30,638 nucleotides of DNA. Source: Nostoc sp. CHAB 5834 (GTDB taxonomy: Bacteria; Cyanobacteriota; Cyanobacteriia; Cyanobacteriales; Nostocaceae). The stretch lies in NCBI GenBank assembly GCA_020829485.1, contig JAIVFU010000078.1, positions 1-30,638 of the forward strand, given 5' to 3'. Below the pieces are notes generated by a model, which was not told the DNA's origin, searched no databases, and was given only the letters and a program-made list of their open reading frames with translations. Below, piece by piece: positions 7,201-15,368 of this stretch. Numbering within the stretch: position 1 is the first letter of the stretch; every line of letters starts with the position of its first letter. The position numbers were made by a program, and so were the translations under genes.

Positions 7201-10200
7201 GATCGGGATCTCAACCAAAATTCGCTGGTGCAAGTAGTATTTAACTTGCAAAATACTCCTACACCCCCTTGGGAAGTACCAGACTTGACATTAACTCATT
7301 TACCGCTTGATAACCAAACCGTCAAATTTGATTTGTTCTTAGAATTTACTGAAACACCAACTGGTCTGACAGGCTATTTTGAGTATAGTACTGACTTGTT
7401 TGTTGCCAGTACGATCGCTCGTATGGCTGGTCATTTACAAAAGTTACTAACAGAGGTAGTTGCTAATCCCGACCAGAAAATTTCTGACATTTGTCTTCTG
7501 ACAACAGCAGAGTTACAAATGCTACATCAATGGAACCAAACCCAAGCAGATATTCCTAAAGAATGTATTCATCAATTGTTTGAAGCCCAGGTAGAATTAA
7601 CACCTGATGCGATCGCTATTGAATTTGAAGGGCAATACCTGACTTACCAAGAATTAAATCAGCGAGCAAACCAACTAGCACATTACTTACAAAGCTTGGG
7701 TGTGAAACCGGATGTTCTCGTCGGTATTTGCATTGAGCGATCGCCTTTGATGGTAATTGGTCTTTTAGCAATTCTTAAAGCTGGTGGAGTTTACATACCT
7801 CTAGATCCAGCTTATCCTAAAGAACGTTTAGCATTTATGCTCAACGATTCGCAACTGCCAGTCCTGTTAACACAGCAAAGTTTAATCGAAAGACTGCCAG
7901 AACATAGCGCCCAAGTAGTTTATCTTGATACGAATCAAGAAATCATTACTAAACAAAGCCAGAAGAACCCAAACAGCAATGTCAAAGCTGAAAACTTGGT
8001 TTACACCCTCTATACTTCTGGTTCTACAGGCAAACCTAAAGGCGTGCCAATTTTACATAGTTCTCTAGTAAATATACTGTATTATTTACGCCAAGAAACA
8101 GGACTAAATCAGCAAGATATCTTTTTTGCCGTAACTACAATATCTTTTGATATTGCTGCTGTCGAACTTTATTTACCGCTAATGGTTGGCGCTCGTGTTG
8201 TTATCCTTAGCCGTGAAATTACCTCTGATCCATCGCAACTTGCCAAGCTACTTGAGCAATCAGATGTAACTTTCATGCAAGCTACTCCTGCTACTTGGCA
8301 AATGCTTTTAGCAGCAGACTGGCAAGGTAATCCAAATCTCAAAATACTTTGTGGTGGCGAAGTCCTAACTAGAAAACTAGCAGAACAGCTACTAAAAAGA
8401 TGTACCTGTGTTTGGAATGTGTACGGCCCGACGGAAACTACTATTTGGTCAACTATTCATAAAGTCGAGTCTGATAACGGCCTAGTGCCTATTGGCCGTG
8501 CTGTTCATAATACTCAAATTTATCTGCTCAAACACTATCAATGGCAAGAGGGAGAATCTTTTCAAGTTGTTCCGATTGGTGTACCAGGGGAATTGTATAT
8601 CGGTGGCACAGGTTTAACTCAGGGATACCTAAATCGACCGGATTTGAATCAAGAAAGATTTATTCCTAACCCCTTTAGCAATCTGCCAGAAGACCGTCTT
8701 TACAAAACTGGTGATTTAGCTCGTTATTTAGCTGACGGGAATATTGAATGTTTGGGACGCATTGATCAACAGGTGAAAATTCGTGGTTTCCGGATTGAAT
8801 TAGGAGACATTGAAGCTGCACTTAGCCAACATTCTGCGGTTAGAGATACAGTCGTGATTGCTCGTGAAGATAACGGGGGTGAAAAACGTTTAGTTGCCTA
8901 TGTTGTTCCTAAGTTAAACGCTTCGGAATTTGCAGAAGATGGATCTGCTAAATCTAAGACTGAACAAGTGCAGCAATGGCAGACGATATGGAACGAATCC
9001 TATAACAAGTCTCCAGTAAATCATGATCCAACCTTTAATATTACTGGTTGGAATAGTACTTATACCGGATTTGCGATCGCAAGCGACCAAATGCGAGAGT
9101 GGGTAGATAAAACAGTTGAGCGGATATTATCTCTGCAACCACAACGTGTACTAGAAATTGGTTGTGGTATGGGACTTTTACTATTCCGTATTGCTCCCCA
9201 TTGCTCTTATTACTTTGGTATGGATATTTCTGAAAAAGCGATCGCTTACATTCAGCAACAGTTAAAACAAAATCAACAGCAAATTTGCTCACAGGTGAAG
9301 CTTGCACTCTCAACAGCCGATTCCCTCGACCAATTAGAAGCCGAAGTCTATGACACAGTGATACTGAATTCCGTCATTCAGTATTTCCCTAATGTTGATT
9401 ATTTAGTAGACGTGATTGAAAAGGCGGTGAAGGTAGTTAAGTCCGGGGGATATATCTTTATTGGAGATGTTCGTAGTTTACCATTACTTGAAGCTTTCCA
9501 TACCTCTGTGCAACTATACCAAGCTCCCGACTCTTTAAGTGTGGAGCAATTACGGCAGCATATCCAAAAACATATAGCTCAAGATAGTGAACTAGTCATT
9601 GATCCCATCTTATTCTACGCCCTTCAGCAGCACTTACCCCAAATTAGCCATGTCCAAATTCAATTAAAGCCTGGTCTTTGTGATCATGAAATGAATCGAT
9701 TTCGTTATGATGTCACCCTCTACATTGGAACTGATGTTCATTCACCTGTAGAACCCGAATTGCTAGAATGGCATCCACAACTGACATTACCTGTCATTCA
9801 TCAACTTTTAAAAGACAATCAGCCAGAGTGCTTGGGTTTAACTCGTATCAAGAATGCACGGATTGCAGCAGATATTGAAGCTGTAAAATTATTGGAGGAC
9901 AATGATAATTTGGCAACGGTGGGTGATTTACGCGCAGCAATACAGCAAAATACGCAGCTACTTGGAATTCATCCCGAACATTTGTGGAACTTGAGCAAGT
10001 TTTTACCTTACGACATCTACATTAACTGGTCAGATTCGGGTGAAGATGGCTGCTACGACGTGATTTTTCAAAGAAGTTCAACTGTTAAAACAGCAAATGG
10101 CAAAAGTATAGTTCCTTACTTTGCAAAAACTTATCAGGTCAAACCTTGGAGATCCTATGCTAATAATCCTCTTTCTCAAGAAGAGATAACTAATTTAATA

Positions 10201-11823
10201 CCGCAACTTCGGACTTTTCTTAAAGAGAAGCTACCTGAGTATATGATTCCTAGTGCCTTTGTCTTAATGGATTCTTTACCACTGACACCAAATGGCAAAG
10301 TAAATCGCCAAGCACTACCTGCACCAAATCAACTTAGACCAGATTTACAGTCAGAATTTATTGCACCTAGTACTCCAGTTGAAGAAGAATTAGCTGAAAT
10401 TTGGACACAACTTTTGGGACTAGATCAAGTAGGAATCCATGATAACTTCTTTGAATTAGGAGGGCATTCTTTACTACTGGCTCAAATGCTTGTCCAAATA
10501 CAAAAAACTTTCCAGGTCAATTTATCGCTACAAAATATTTTCATAGCTCCTACCATATCAGGACTGGCAAAAATTATTGTAGTTCGACAAGAAGATATTG
10601 GCTCTAACTTTCATTCTGTCCTTAATCTCGAAACCGAAGCCATTTTAGATCCAACTATTCACTCCAAAAATTTACTACTTACATCAACTTATGAGCCAAA
10701 AAATGTGCTTTTAACGGGAGTAACAGGCTTTTTAGGGGCATTTTTGCTAAATCAATTACTAATACAAACTCAAGCAAATATCTATTGCTTAGTGAGGGCT
10801 AAAAATCATCAAGAAGGGCGTTTGCGGATTCAAAATAGCTTAGAAAAATATTCACTATGGGAGGAAAAGCAAAGTCATAGGATTATCCCTCTTATTGGTG
10901 ATTTAGCTCAACCATTTTTAGGTCTTTCCCAAGCTCAATTTCAAATTTTGGCAGCAAAAATTGATTCTATTTATCATAATGGAGGATTAGTAAACTTTAT
11001 TTATCCATATTCTGCACTTAAAACTGCTAACGTACTTGGTACCCAAGAAGTTTTAAGATTGGCTAGTCAAATAAAGCTCAAACCAGTGCATTTTGTCTCG
11101 ACTATTGGTGTGTTTTCACCATCTGCTTACCCTGATGCAGTTATTCTAGAACAGGAAGCAGAGCATACACACGGGCTATATGGTTACACTCAAAGCAAAT
11201 GGGTTGCCGAAAAATTAGTAAATATTGCTCATGAAAGAGGTATTCCCACAGCTATATACCGCCCTACTTGGATAGAAGGACATAGCGAAACTGGGATTTG
11301 TAACCAGCCTGGCTTTTTACGCTGCCTAATTAAAGGCTGCATTCAACTAGGTTTAGCACCCGATTGGAATATGCCAGTCGATATTGTTCCCGTTGATTAT
11401 ATCAGCAGTGCTATCACTCATTTATCCAGACAAAAATTTCTGAACAATAGAATATTTCACATCTCTAATCCGCAATCGATTTCTTGGCAAGAACTTGTTA
11501 ATTGGATACAGCACTTTGGTTATTCAATCCAACTAATTCCCTTGGAAGACTGGTTATCGAAAGTAATGTTTTTAGTTCCAAATCTGCCAGAAAATGCTCT
11601 TTATCCTTTCCTTAGCTTCTTATCTGAAAAAGTTACAGAACAGCAAAAAACTGTTCCTGAAACTTACTTTCAATCCCAAGCTTTAGCATTAGATTGTCAA
11701 AATACATTGAACGGATTGGCAGGTACTAATATTAGTTGTCCACCTGTTAACAACAAATTATTGAAAACTTACTTCTCGTACTTTATTAGTAATGGGTTTT
11801 TAGAACCCCCTCTCCTTAATTAA
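4279..11823 (+). CDS. Two-module NRPS, A-PCP-C-A-MT-PCP-reductase
   Basis: A 2514-residue nonribosomal peptide synthetase. Order of domains: adenylation 1 (residues about 35-530; TSGSTGKPKG 185-194, catalytic Lys522), carrier 1 (LGGHS near 573), condensation (about 638-1080; HHIACDG 771-777), adenylation 2 (about 1095-2015; TSGSTGKPKG 1246-1255) with an inserted SAM-dependent methyltransferase (VLEIGCGMG from 1624), carrier 2 (LGGHS 2060-2064) and an NAD(P)H thioester reductase (TGVTGFLG near 2146-2153, YxxxK 2303-2307). It begins with an A domain, so it starts its own chain, and ends by reductive release, so the product should be an N-methylated dipeptide aldehyde, alcohol or cyclised derivative. 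Aligned by eye to GrsA, pocket 1 reads DVQFIAHVVK (proline type) and pocket 2 DIVQLGVIWK (closest to glycine). The start is TTG 4279 or ATG 4303. No thioesterase, transporter or carrier-activating gene is nearby. Confidence 0.93.
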   Translation: MKKLEITKMNIVSNTQSEVVSAFENHACKLSQTLLIHQLFEAQVLRSPDCIAIELAGKRLSYQKLNQCANQLAYHLQALGVQPDVLVGLCLERSVELIIAILAILKAGGAYLPLDPSYPAQRLNFMLENAQASILLTQSHLCESLPLQTTHSFCVDRDWQILNQYPITNPDSQVTPDHLAYAIYTSGSTGKPKGVAMPHRPLGNLIAWQLQNSTVGAEAKTLQYTPISFDVSFQEIFATLAAGGTLVLIADETRRDPVKLLQYLNQAQIERLFLPFVALRQLAEVAQMESIVPTCLREVITAGEQLRITPAIAHLFSQLPNCTLHNHYGPSETHVVTAFKLSGLPQDWPILPPIGKAITNSNIYLLDSQLQSVPVGIPGELYVGGVSLARGYLHRSDLTAERFIFTPYSNEHLYKTGDLAKYLPDGNIEYLGRIDQQVKIRGYRIEPGEIEATLEKHPQVRQAVVMAREDLPGNKLLVAYIVLNSVEAQASLRKFLQTQLPEYMVPSAIIVLEKLPLTPSGKVDRQSLPAPYSQSDREQAIAPRTPTEVTLAKIWTEVLGLEQIGINENFLELGGHSLVATQVVSRIRQAFEISLPLSALFDTPTIAELAKLVEQAQKKSGVQQIPPIHLVDRNLNLPLALVQEPLWFLDQLVSNNPFYNVPEAFRLHGSINVTALERSFQEIIKRHEVLRTTFITVDGKPIQVIHGFPDFQLSVIDQDLASQDQYEEKNSVWELIIQEARRPFDLTQDLLIRATLFKLSKTDHILLINLHHIACDGWSLSILLQELGTLYTAFASGQVSPLPALTIQYADFAVWHRQWLQGEIRERQLAYWQQKLKGLPPILSLPTDYPRPAMSTYQGARHFLSLSKSLTQQLKELSRREGTTLFMTLLAALQTLLFHYTGQDDIAIGSLFANRHHPNLENMLGFFTNTIVLRTDLSGLPSFRHLLQRVREVTLGAYTHQDLPFEELVRALQPDRDLNQNSLVQVVFNLQNTPTPPWEVPDLTLTHLPLDNQTVKFDLFLEFTETPTGLTGYFEYSTDLFVASTIARMAGHLQKLLTEVVANPDQKISDICLLTTAELQMLHQWNQTQADIPKECIHQLFEAQVELTPDAIAIEFEGQYLTYQELNQRANQLAHYLQSLGVKPDVLVGICIERSPLMVIGLLAILKAGGVYIPLDPAYPKERLAFMLNDSQLPVLLTQQSLIERLPEHSAQVVYLDTNQEIITKQSQKNPNSNVKAENLVYTLYTSGSTGKPKGVPILHSSLVNILYYLRQETGLNQQDIFFAVTTISFDIAAVELYLPLMVGARVVILSREITSDPSQLAKLLEQSDVTFMQATPATWQMLLAADWQGNPNLKILCGGEVLTRKLAEQLLKRCTCVWNVYGPTETTIWSTIHKVESDNGLVPIGRAVHNTQIYLLKHYQWQEGESFQVVPIGVPGELYIGGTGLTQGYLNRPDLNQERFIPNPFSNLPEDRLYKTGDLARYLADGNIECLGRIDQQVKIRGFRIELGDIEAALSQHSAVRDTVVIAREDNGGEKRLVAYVVPKLNASEFAEDGSAKSKTEQVQQWQTIWNESYNKSPVNHDPTFNITGWNSTYTGFAIASDQMREWVDKTVERILSLQPQRVLEIGCGMGLLLFRIAPHCSYYFGMDISEKAIAYIQQQLKQNQQQICSQVKLALSTADSLDQLEAEVYDTVILNSVIQYFPNVDYLVDVIEKAVKVVKSGGYIFIGDVRSLPLLEAFHTSVQLYQAPDSLSVEQLRQHIQKHIAQDSELVIDPILFYALQQHLPQISHVQIQLKPGLCDHEMNRFRYDVTLYIGTDVHSPVEPELLEWHPQLTLPVIHQLLKDNQPECLGLTRIKNARIAADIEAVKLLEDNDNLATVGDLRAAIQQNTQLLGIHPEHLWNLSKFLPYDIYINWSDSGEDGCYDVIFQRSSTVKTANGKSIVPYFAKTYQVKPWRSYANNPLSQEEITNLIPQLRTFLKEKLPEYMIPSAFVLMDSLPLTPNGKVNRQALPAPNQLRPDLQSEFIAPSTPVEEELAEIWTQLLGLDQVGIHDNFFELGGHSLLLAQMLVQIQKTFQVNLSLQNIFIAPTISGLAKIIVVRQEDIGSNFHSVLNLETEAILDPTIHSKNLLLTSTYEPKNVLLTGVTGFLGAFLLNQLLIQTQANIYCLVRAKNHQEGRLRIQNSLEKYSLWEEKQSHRIIPLIGDLAQPFLGLSQAQFQILAAKIDSIYHNGGLVNFIYPYSALKTANVLGTQEVLRLASQIKLKPVHFVSTIGVFSPSAYPDAVILEQEAEHTHGLYGYTQSKWVAEKLVNIAHERGIPTAIYRPTWIEGHSETGICNQPGFLRCLIKGCIQLGLAPDWNMPVDIVPVDYISSAITHLSRQKFLNNRIFHISNPQSISWQELVNWIQHFGYSIQLIPLEDWLSKVMFLVPNLPENALYPFLSFLSEKVTEQQKTVPETYFQSQALALDCQNTLNGLAGTNISCPPVNNKLLKTYFSYFISNGFLEPPLLN

Positions 11824-12398
11824 CTGCTAGATTCAATACCTTGGCCAATTTACGAGCCTGAGTTGATAACGCTTTCACTATTACTCGCTGTTTTCTGACT
11901 GGAGTTTAGACTAAAAGCAGGCGATCCTTAACAAAGGAGTGTACGTGTCGTTAGTATAAAATTTTTGGAAGGAGAATCTGCGCTTAACACAGACCCCCAA
12001 CGCCTGTAGATGAGAGAAGAACCACCAACTCTCACCTGCCAATATGAAACACATTGCTTGAGGGTACTTAGCTGTCAAATAAGCACGGTTAAGCTTCCCC
12101 AGCATCTCCAAAAATTTCTGCACCGACTCCTCCAGCCCACTAGAACACACTCGTGTAATGCGTAAACGCGTAGCGGCTGGTCTTTGGACATCGCTCAGAG
12201 ACTACATCTGCTGACATTCGGCAAGTAGATAATTGCAAGACTTTAGGTGTTGCAATTCAATAGTTTACCATGCGTAAGACATTAAAATAAAACGGTTTTG
12301 GTGAGAGTCCATGAGATTGCTTCCTTCGTCGCAATTATGGGGTACTATTTTTGAATGCAGTTTAGTATTAGACCCACTTTTTGTATGAAAATAAATCT
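11824..12398. other. Intergenic region after the NRPS, no supported gene
   Basis: A minus-strand frame of 79 codons (11911-12150) reads in part EESVQKFLEMLGKLNRAYLTAKYPQ; it could be a decayed coding fragment but I recognise no family. Near 12156-12180 is a short GCGTAAACGCGTAGCGG-type sequence of the kind scattered in Nostocales genomes. No clear terminator for the NRPS was found. Confidence 0.45.
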
Positions 12399-13010
12399 AT
12401 GAATAGAACGTTATACTATCATCAGCAATCAAACTTTTCTCGGAAAATCCGAATATTGTTAGTAGAGAAAAATTTAGATTGTGAACTCAAAGAAATTAAT
12501 TTAGCCAAGAAACCCCCTGAATTCCTTAAAATTTCTCCTATTGGTCAAGTCCCTGTGTTTGTAGATGAAGATGGCACGGCAATTTGGGACTCTACATTGA
12601 TTGCAGAGTATCTAGACGAAACTTATCCACAGCCTAGCTTTTACCCAAGCGCTCCTCACATACGGCTTGAGTGCCGTAAATGGGAACAACTAGCAGATAC
12701 TTTAGGCGACAATATTATAAGTTTATGGGTACTAGATTTTATGGGTGATCTAGCTCCTGCTTATTATCGAAAAAAATATGAAACATTAATTAATCGCCTT
12801 TTACCAATCTTTGATGAACAACTGCGTTCGGCTAAATATTTGTTAGAGGGTGAAACATGGACAGCAGCAGATGTGGCAGCGTTATGTTCCCTCGGTTACT
12901 ACAGCTTTCGCTTAAATGAAGACTGGCTTCTTCAGTATCCTTATTTGAGAAGCTGGTTTAATAGATTACACGAGCGTGAATCAGTCAAGTCAACTATTCC
13001 AAAAAAGTAA
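12399..13010 (+). CDS. Glutathione S-transferase family protein
   Basis: A 203-residue cytosolic GST-fold protein. The thioredoxin-like N-terminal half is evident (LYYHQQSNFSRKIRILLVEKN, then SPIGQVPVFVDEDG with the conserved cis-Pro, then IWDSTLIAEYLDE for glutathione contacts). The helical C-terminal half carries LEGETWTAADVAALCSLGYY, the usual N-capping motif region. A TTG six codons earlier (12381) also opens the frame, but ATG 12399 places the first strand correctly for the family. The substrate cannot be predicted. It lies 575 bp after the NRPS on the same strand, so a tailoring role is possible but unsupported. Confidence 0.85.
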   Translation: MNRTLYYHQQSNFSRKIRILLVEKNLDCELKEINLAKKPPEFLKISPIGQVPVFVDEDGTAIWDSTLIAEYLDETYPQPSFYPSAPHIRLECRKWEQLADTLGDNIISLWVLDFMGDLAPAYYRKKYETLINRLLPIFDEQLRSAKYLLEGETWTAADVAALCSLGYYSFRLNEDWLLQYPYLRSWFNRLHERESVKSTIPKK

Positions 13011-13097
13011 GGATTCAGGTCTAATATTGGGGAAGCAAAGAAGGGCGAGACAGACAATTATTAGAGTCAGCAATTAGAGCTTGTGCAAAAAAATCAA

Positions 13098-13313
13098 TTA
13101 CAGACTACCTTGACGGCGGCAAGTCTGCACCACCGTCAACAAATTGGCAGTGTGTTGAAACCGCTCCATCGAAGGGGAACCACCACTCACCTTACGTTTT
13201 GTCACAGCCAAACGCAGCGATCGCGATGCATGTCCGAAGGACTCTTGTGACTTGAAGAAGATTTTGGACAGGTTGTCCAAGTTTACCTGACAAAAACGTC
13301 CAAAAAATAACAT
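13098..13313 (-). mobile_element. IS66-type transposase C-terminal remnant
   Basis: The minus-strand frame contains SLRLAVTKRKVSGGS, then MERFQHTANLLTVVQTCRRQG, which closely follows the carboxy-terminal tail of cyanobacterial IS66-family transposases (the (V/S)TKRK(V/I)SGGSRS...R..ANLLTV.QTCR pattern). About 71 codons remain; the rest of the transposase is absent on the upstream side and the tail ends abruptly in a stop. It is a dead fragment at the left edge of the pseudogene-rich region. Confidence 0.6.
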
Positions 13314-13508
13314 AAAGGAAAGCTAAACGGCTCAAACTATCTCTCTGTATACAAGATAAAGGTTTTGCTCCCTAGCGATGCTTACGGGGGTAAATATAGC
13401 GAAGCTGTCATCAGGGGCAAGATAGACTGAAAACTATTACGTATCGGCTCAATAAGTAGGGGGAGGAGAAAAAATAAAGTCAGCGAGGGACAAGCAATAT
13501 AATAAAAT

Positions 13509-13760
13509 ATGATACATGACGCAAAAGCTAGATTCGAGGAAAAAATCGGGAGAAGAAATACTGCAAACCATAGAGCCAAAAGGGATTGCAGACGAATCAG
13601 CGCGTCGAACAGTATTTTAACTCTTGACAATCCTGAACTCCAAGGCAAGGGCGGTAGCTGGGCGATTGTCACCGCAGTTAATGACTTCAGTTGCACCGTG
13701 AGAACTTAGGGTAGAGAACTGACGGTTGGGTCGAAGCATCTCAAGTCTTACGATTACTGA
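13509..13760 (+). pseudogene. Hypothetical accessory protein interrupted by TAG
   Basis: The frame reads ...HDAKARFEEKIGRRN, RAKRDCRRIS, LDNPELQGKGGSW, AIVTAVNDFSCTVRT, then TAG (13707-13709), and continues in the same frame GRELTVGSKHLKSYDY to a TGA at 13758-13760. The continuation looks like the natural rest of the domain, and TAG sits where Trp (TGG) would fit, so a point nonsense mutation is likely. Upstream codons in frame (SEGQAI) precede two TAA stops, so the front is also damaged. I recall similar text in cyanobacterial hypothetical proteins of unknown function whose tails resemble the fragment at 17299-17487. The hydrophobic frame on the opposite strand is judged a shadow. Confidence 0.55.
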
Positions 13761-13855
13761 CTTATTGGTTGTCAGCATTTCTTAGCATTTCCGTTATGTT
13801 CAATCCTGAAAATATTGAAGAAGAATTCAGCTATTCTGAATGGGCTAAACCTTAG

Positions 13856-14116
13856 CTATCCGCTAACAGGAGTCAGCAATACAGCAACGCCTGGATCGTC
13901 TGGTTCTTTGGGCCTTGCATATGGTAAACCATCTTGACGCGTTGGTACATTGCTAGAGATGATGATATTCTTTGCCCCCAATAGCCGAAGCTCGTTAAGT
14001 AGGTCATTTCGTGCAGTTGAGAAATTAACCTCAAATCGCGCAGCTTCTCGCTTAGATTGTGGCGTTCTGGGGTAGATGCTTGTCCAAGTCAGGGGATATG
14101 AGATGTTTTCAGTCAT
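13856..14116 (-). pseudogene. Truncated hypothetical (phage/plasmid-type)
   Basis: An 86-residue frame with YPLTWTSIYPRTPQSKREAARFEV, ARNDLLNELRLLGAKNIIISSNVPTRQDGLPYA and PDDPGVAVLL. This matches in pattern the N-terminal part of a phage/plasmid-type hypothetical family (ISSN(V/I)P.R.DGLP...DPGVAV) that I know as considerably longer, up to about 190 residues. Here it breaks off right after GVAV and meets another short frame ending at 13855 (MFNPENIEEEFSYSEWAKP, 13796-13855), so a deletion or insertion junction lies at about 13856-13880. The function of the family is unknown to me. Confidence 0.5.
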
Positions 14117-14572
14117 TGATTATTGTGATCCTCCCAATCACTAATCCTCTACTCAAGCCTGAGAAATAGCAACTATAGCTGAGGTGCGAAGCTTCCCCCC
14201 TCAGTTTTGCTCCAACTACAATAGAAATGGTTGATAAACTAATCTCAGTTGCACTTGACTTAATAAATCCTCAACATTTAAGAAACTGGTTTGCTAGTTG
14301 CTGCTACTGTACCTCATAACAGCCGTAAATGCTGTATTGAAATACGGCGACATATCGCAACCCGAATTGATACCTCAGAAAAACTATCTAGGGGAAGGGT
14401 TTGTAGAATCACTAGCCAAAATTAAACGGGTAATTCTGGGATTCTAGTGAGGCAGTCGGAGTCTTCTCTGCGAGACGCTCCGCGAAGGCGGCTTCCGTCG
14501 AGTCCGAACTGCCGTTAGCGTAGCGGTAGCGACGTAGGAGCGTCACCCAAAGGGTAAAAATATAGTGTCACT
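14117..14572. other. Intergenic region, no gene seen
   Basis: No convincing frame. The right part (14450-14545) is an interspersed repeat described separately. The left part is AT-rich and shows nothing I can name. Confidence 0.45.
14450..14545. repeat. Nostocales-type interspersed GC-rich repeat
   Basis: It contains TCTGCGAGACGCTCCGCGAA and TTAGCGTAGCGGTAGCGACG, small sequences commonly scattered in Nostoc-like genomes. GGCAGTCGGA at the left and TCCGAACTGCC at the right of the first half form an imperfect inverted repeat, so the unit can fold. Its copy number cannot be judged from one window. Confidence 0.5.
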
Positions 14573-14910
14573 ATGCTGTCAGAGGAATTAGAAGAACTGA
14601 GTGAAAGTGATGAAGGTGCTCTATATGCGTCAGATACAGCACTTCCCAAGGATTTAGCAGAGGTTTTGCAACAAGAATTACAATGCAGAGAAGAAACTTT
14701 ACTCGTCAGAAAAAAGATTTTTACTTTTTTGTGAGTTGGACTTTTCACGCCACAGGAGTAGCGATCGCTAAGTGGTGTTTAGTCATTGGTGGTAGTGGTG
14801 CTTTGTGGACAGCTGCAACACTGTGCTTCACCGTTGCATTTGTCCCAACCTCGTTTTTAATTTATCGAACTTATTTCCATACTGCTAGTGATTGGCAAGC
14901 CGCAAGTTAA
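14573..14910 (+). pseudogene. Small membrane protein, probably frameshifted
   Basis: Two overlapping plus-strand frames look like one gene. The first (ATG 14573, TGA 14732-14734, 53 codons) reads MLSEELEELSESDEGALYAS, then LPKDLAEVLQQEL, a soluble acidic start. The second (14683-14910, 75 codons) starts RRNFTRQKKDFYFF and has two hydrophobic segments (GVAIAKWCLVIGGSGALWTA and TLCFTVAFVPTSFLIY), ending after YFHTASDW. Joining them near 14690 gives about 110 residues: acidic head, basic stretch, two membrane helices. The frame change is +2 or -1 near a run of A and T residues. Two genuine overlapping genes are the alternative. Family and function are unknown. Confidence 0.45.
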
Positions 14911-15033
14911 AAGTCTTTCGTATTTTCAGCGAGCGATACCGCAATCGCAGAAAACGTTTTGCATTACGTTGTCACTTAATTGCGGGCATTTATAATCATG
15001 ACCTACAAAATGCTAGTTAAGTTTTTAATAATT

Positions 15034-15243
15034 TTAACCCTTTAATATACCACAAAACTTTTTTGCAAGAGGTCTATTGAGGGCTTTGGCGAAGAGGAAG
15101 GGTGCGATCGCTGTTTCTGTTTTTCCAGACCCTGTTGGTGCGCGGAGGAGGATGTCTTGGCGGTTGAGGAGTTTAGCGATCGCTTCTCGTTGAAAGTTGC
15201 GCGGGGCGAAGGTAGTGAGGGTTTGAAAATATTCATTAATCAT
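15034..15243 (-). pseudogene. cas3: cas3 helicase N-terminal stub
   Basis: A 69-codon frame: MINEYFQTLTTFAPRNFQRE, then AIAKLLNRQDILLRAPTGSGKT (Walker A, GxGKT) and ETAIAPFLFAKALN. The Q-motif-like F-Q-R-E spacing followed by APTGSGKTE and the (A/P)FLFAK stretch is characteristic of CRISPR-associated Cas3 superfamily-2 helicases in cyanobacteria. After about 54 residues the frame departs into unrelated codons and stops; motifs Ia to VI (DEAD and beyond) are absent. It is a relic and cannot unwind DNA. A WYL-regulator relic and a CRISPR relic lie within 2 kb, supporting a decayed CRISPR-Cas locus. Confidence 0.65.
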
Positions 15244-15368
15244 AACTGATAAAATGAATTAGGATGATTTTGATATTAGTTAGTAATCAGTTGTAAATTT
15301 GGAGACTTATACTAAGTTTTTGCTGAATACTGATTATCATTAACTCCTTACTGATTCTGCGAGGAATT

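Noticed and set aside
11911..12150. 79-codon minus-strand frame after the NRPS as a transposase or tailoring gene
   Set aside because: Parts look protein-like but no family can be named, and the start lacks support; left as possible decayed sequence.
12399..13010. GST gene as a definite NRPS tailoring enzyme
   Set aside because: 575 bp gap, no conserved pairing known to me; GSTs are common in cyanobacteria.
13382..13696. Hydrophobic 104-codon minus-strand frame as a membrane protein
   Set aside because: The plus strand here carries a protein-like text that continues past a stop; the hydrophobic frame has no ribosome binding site or family resemblance.
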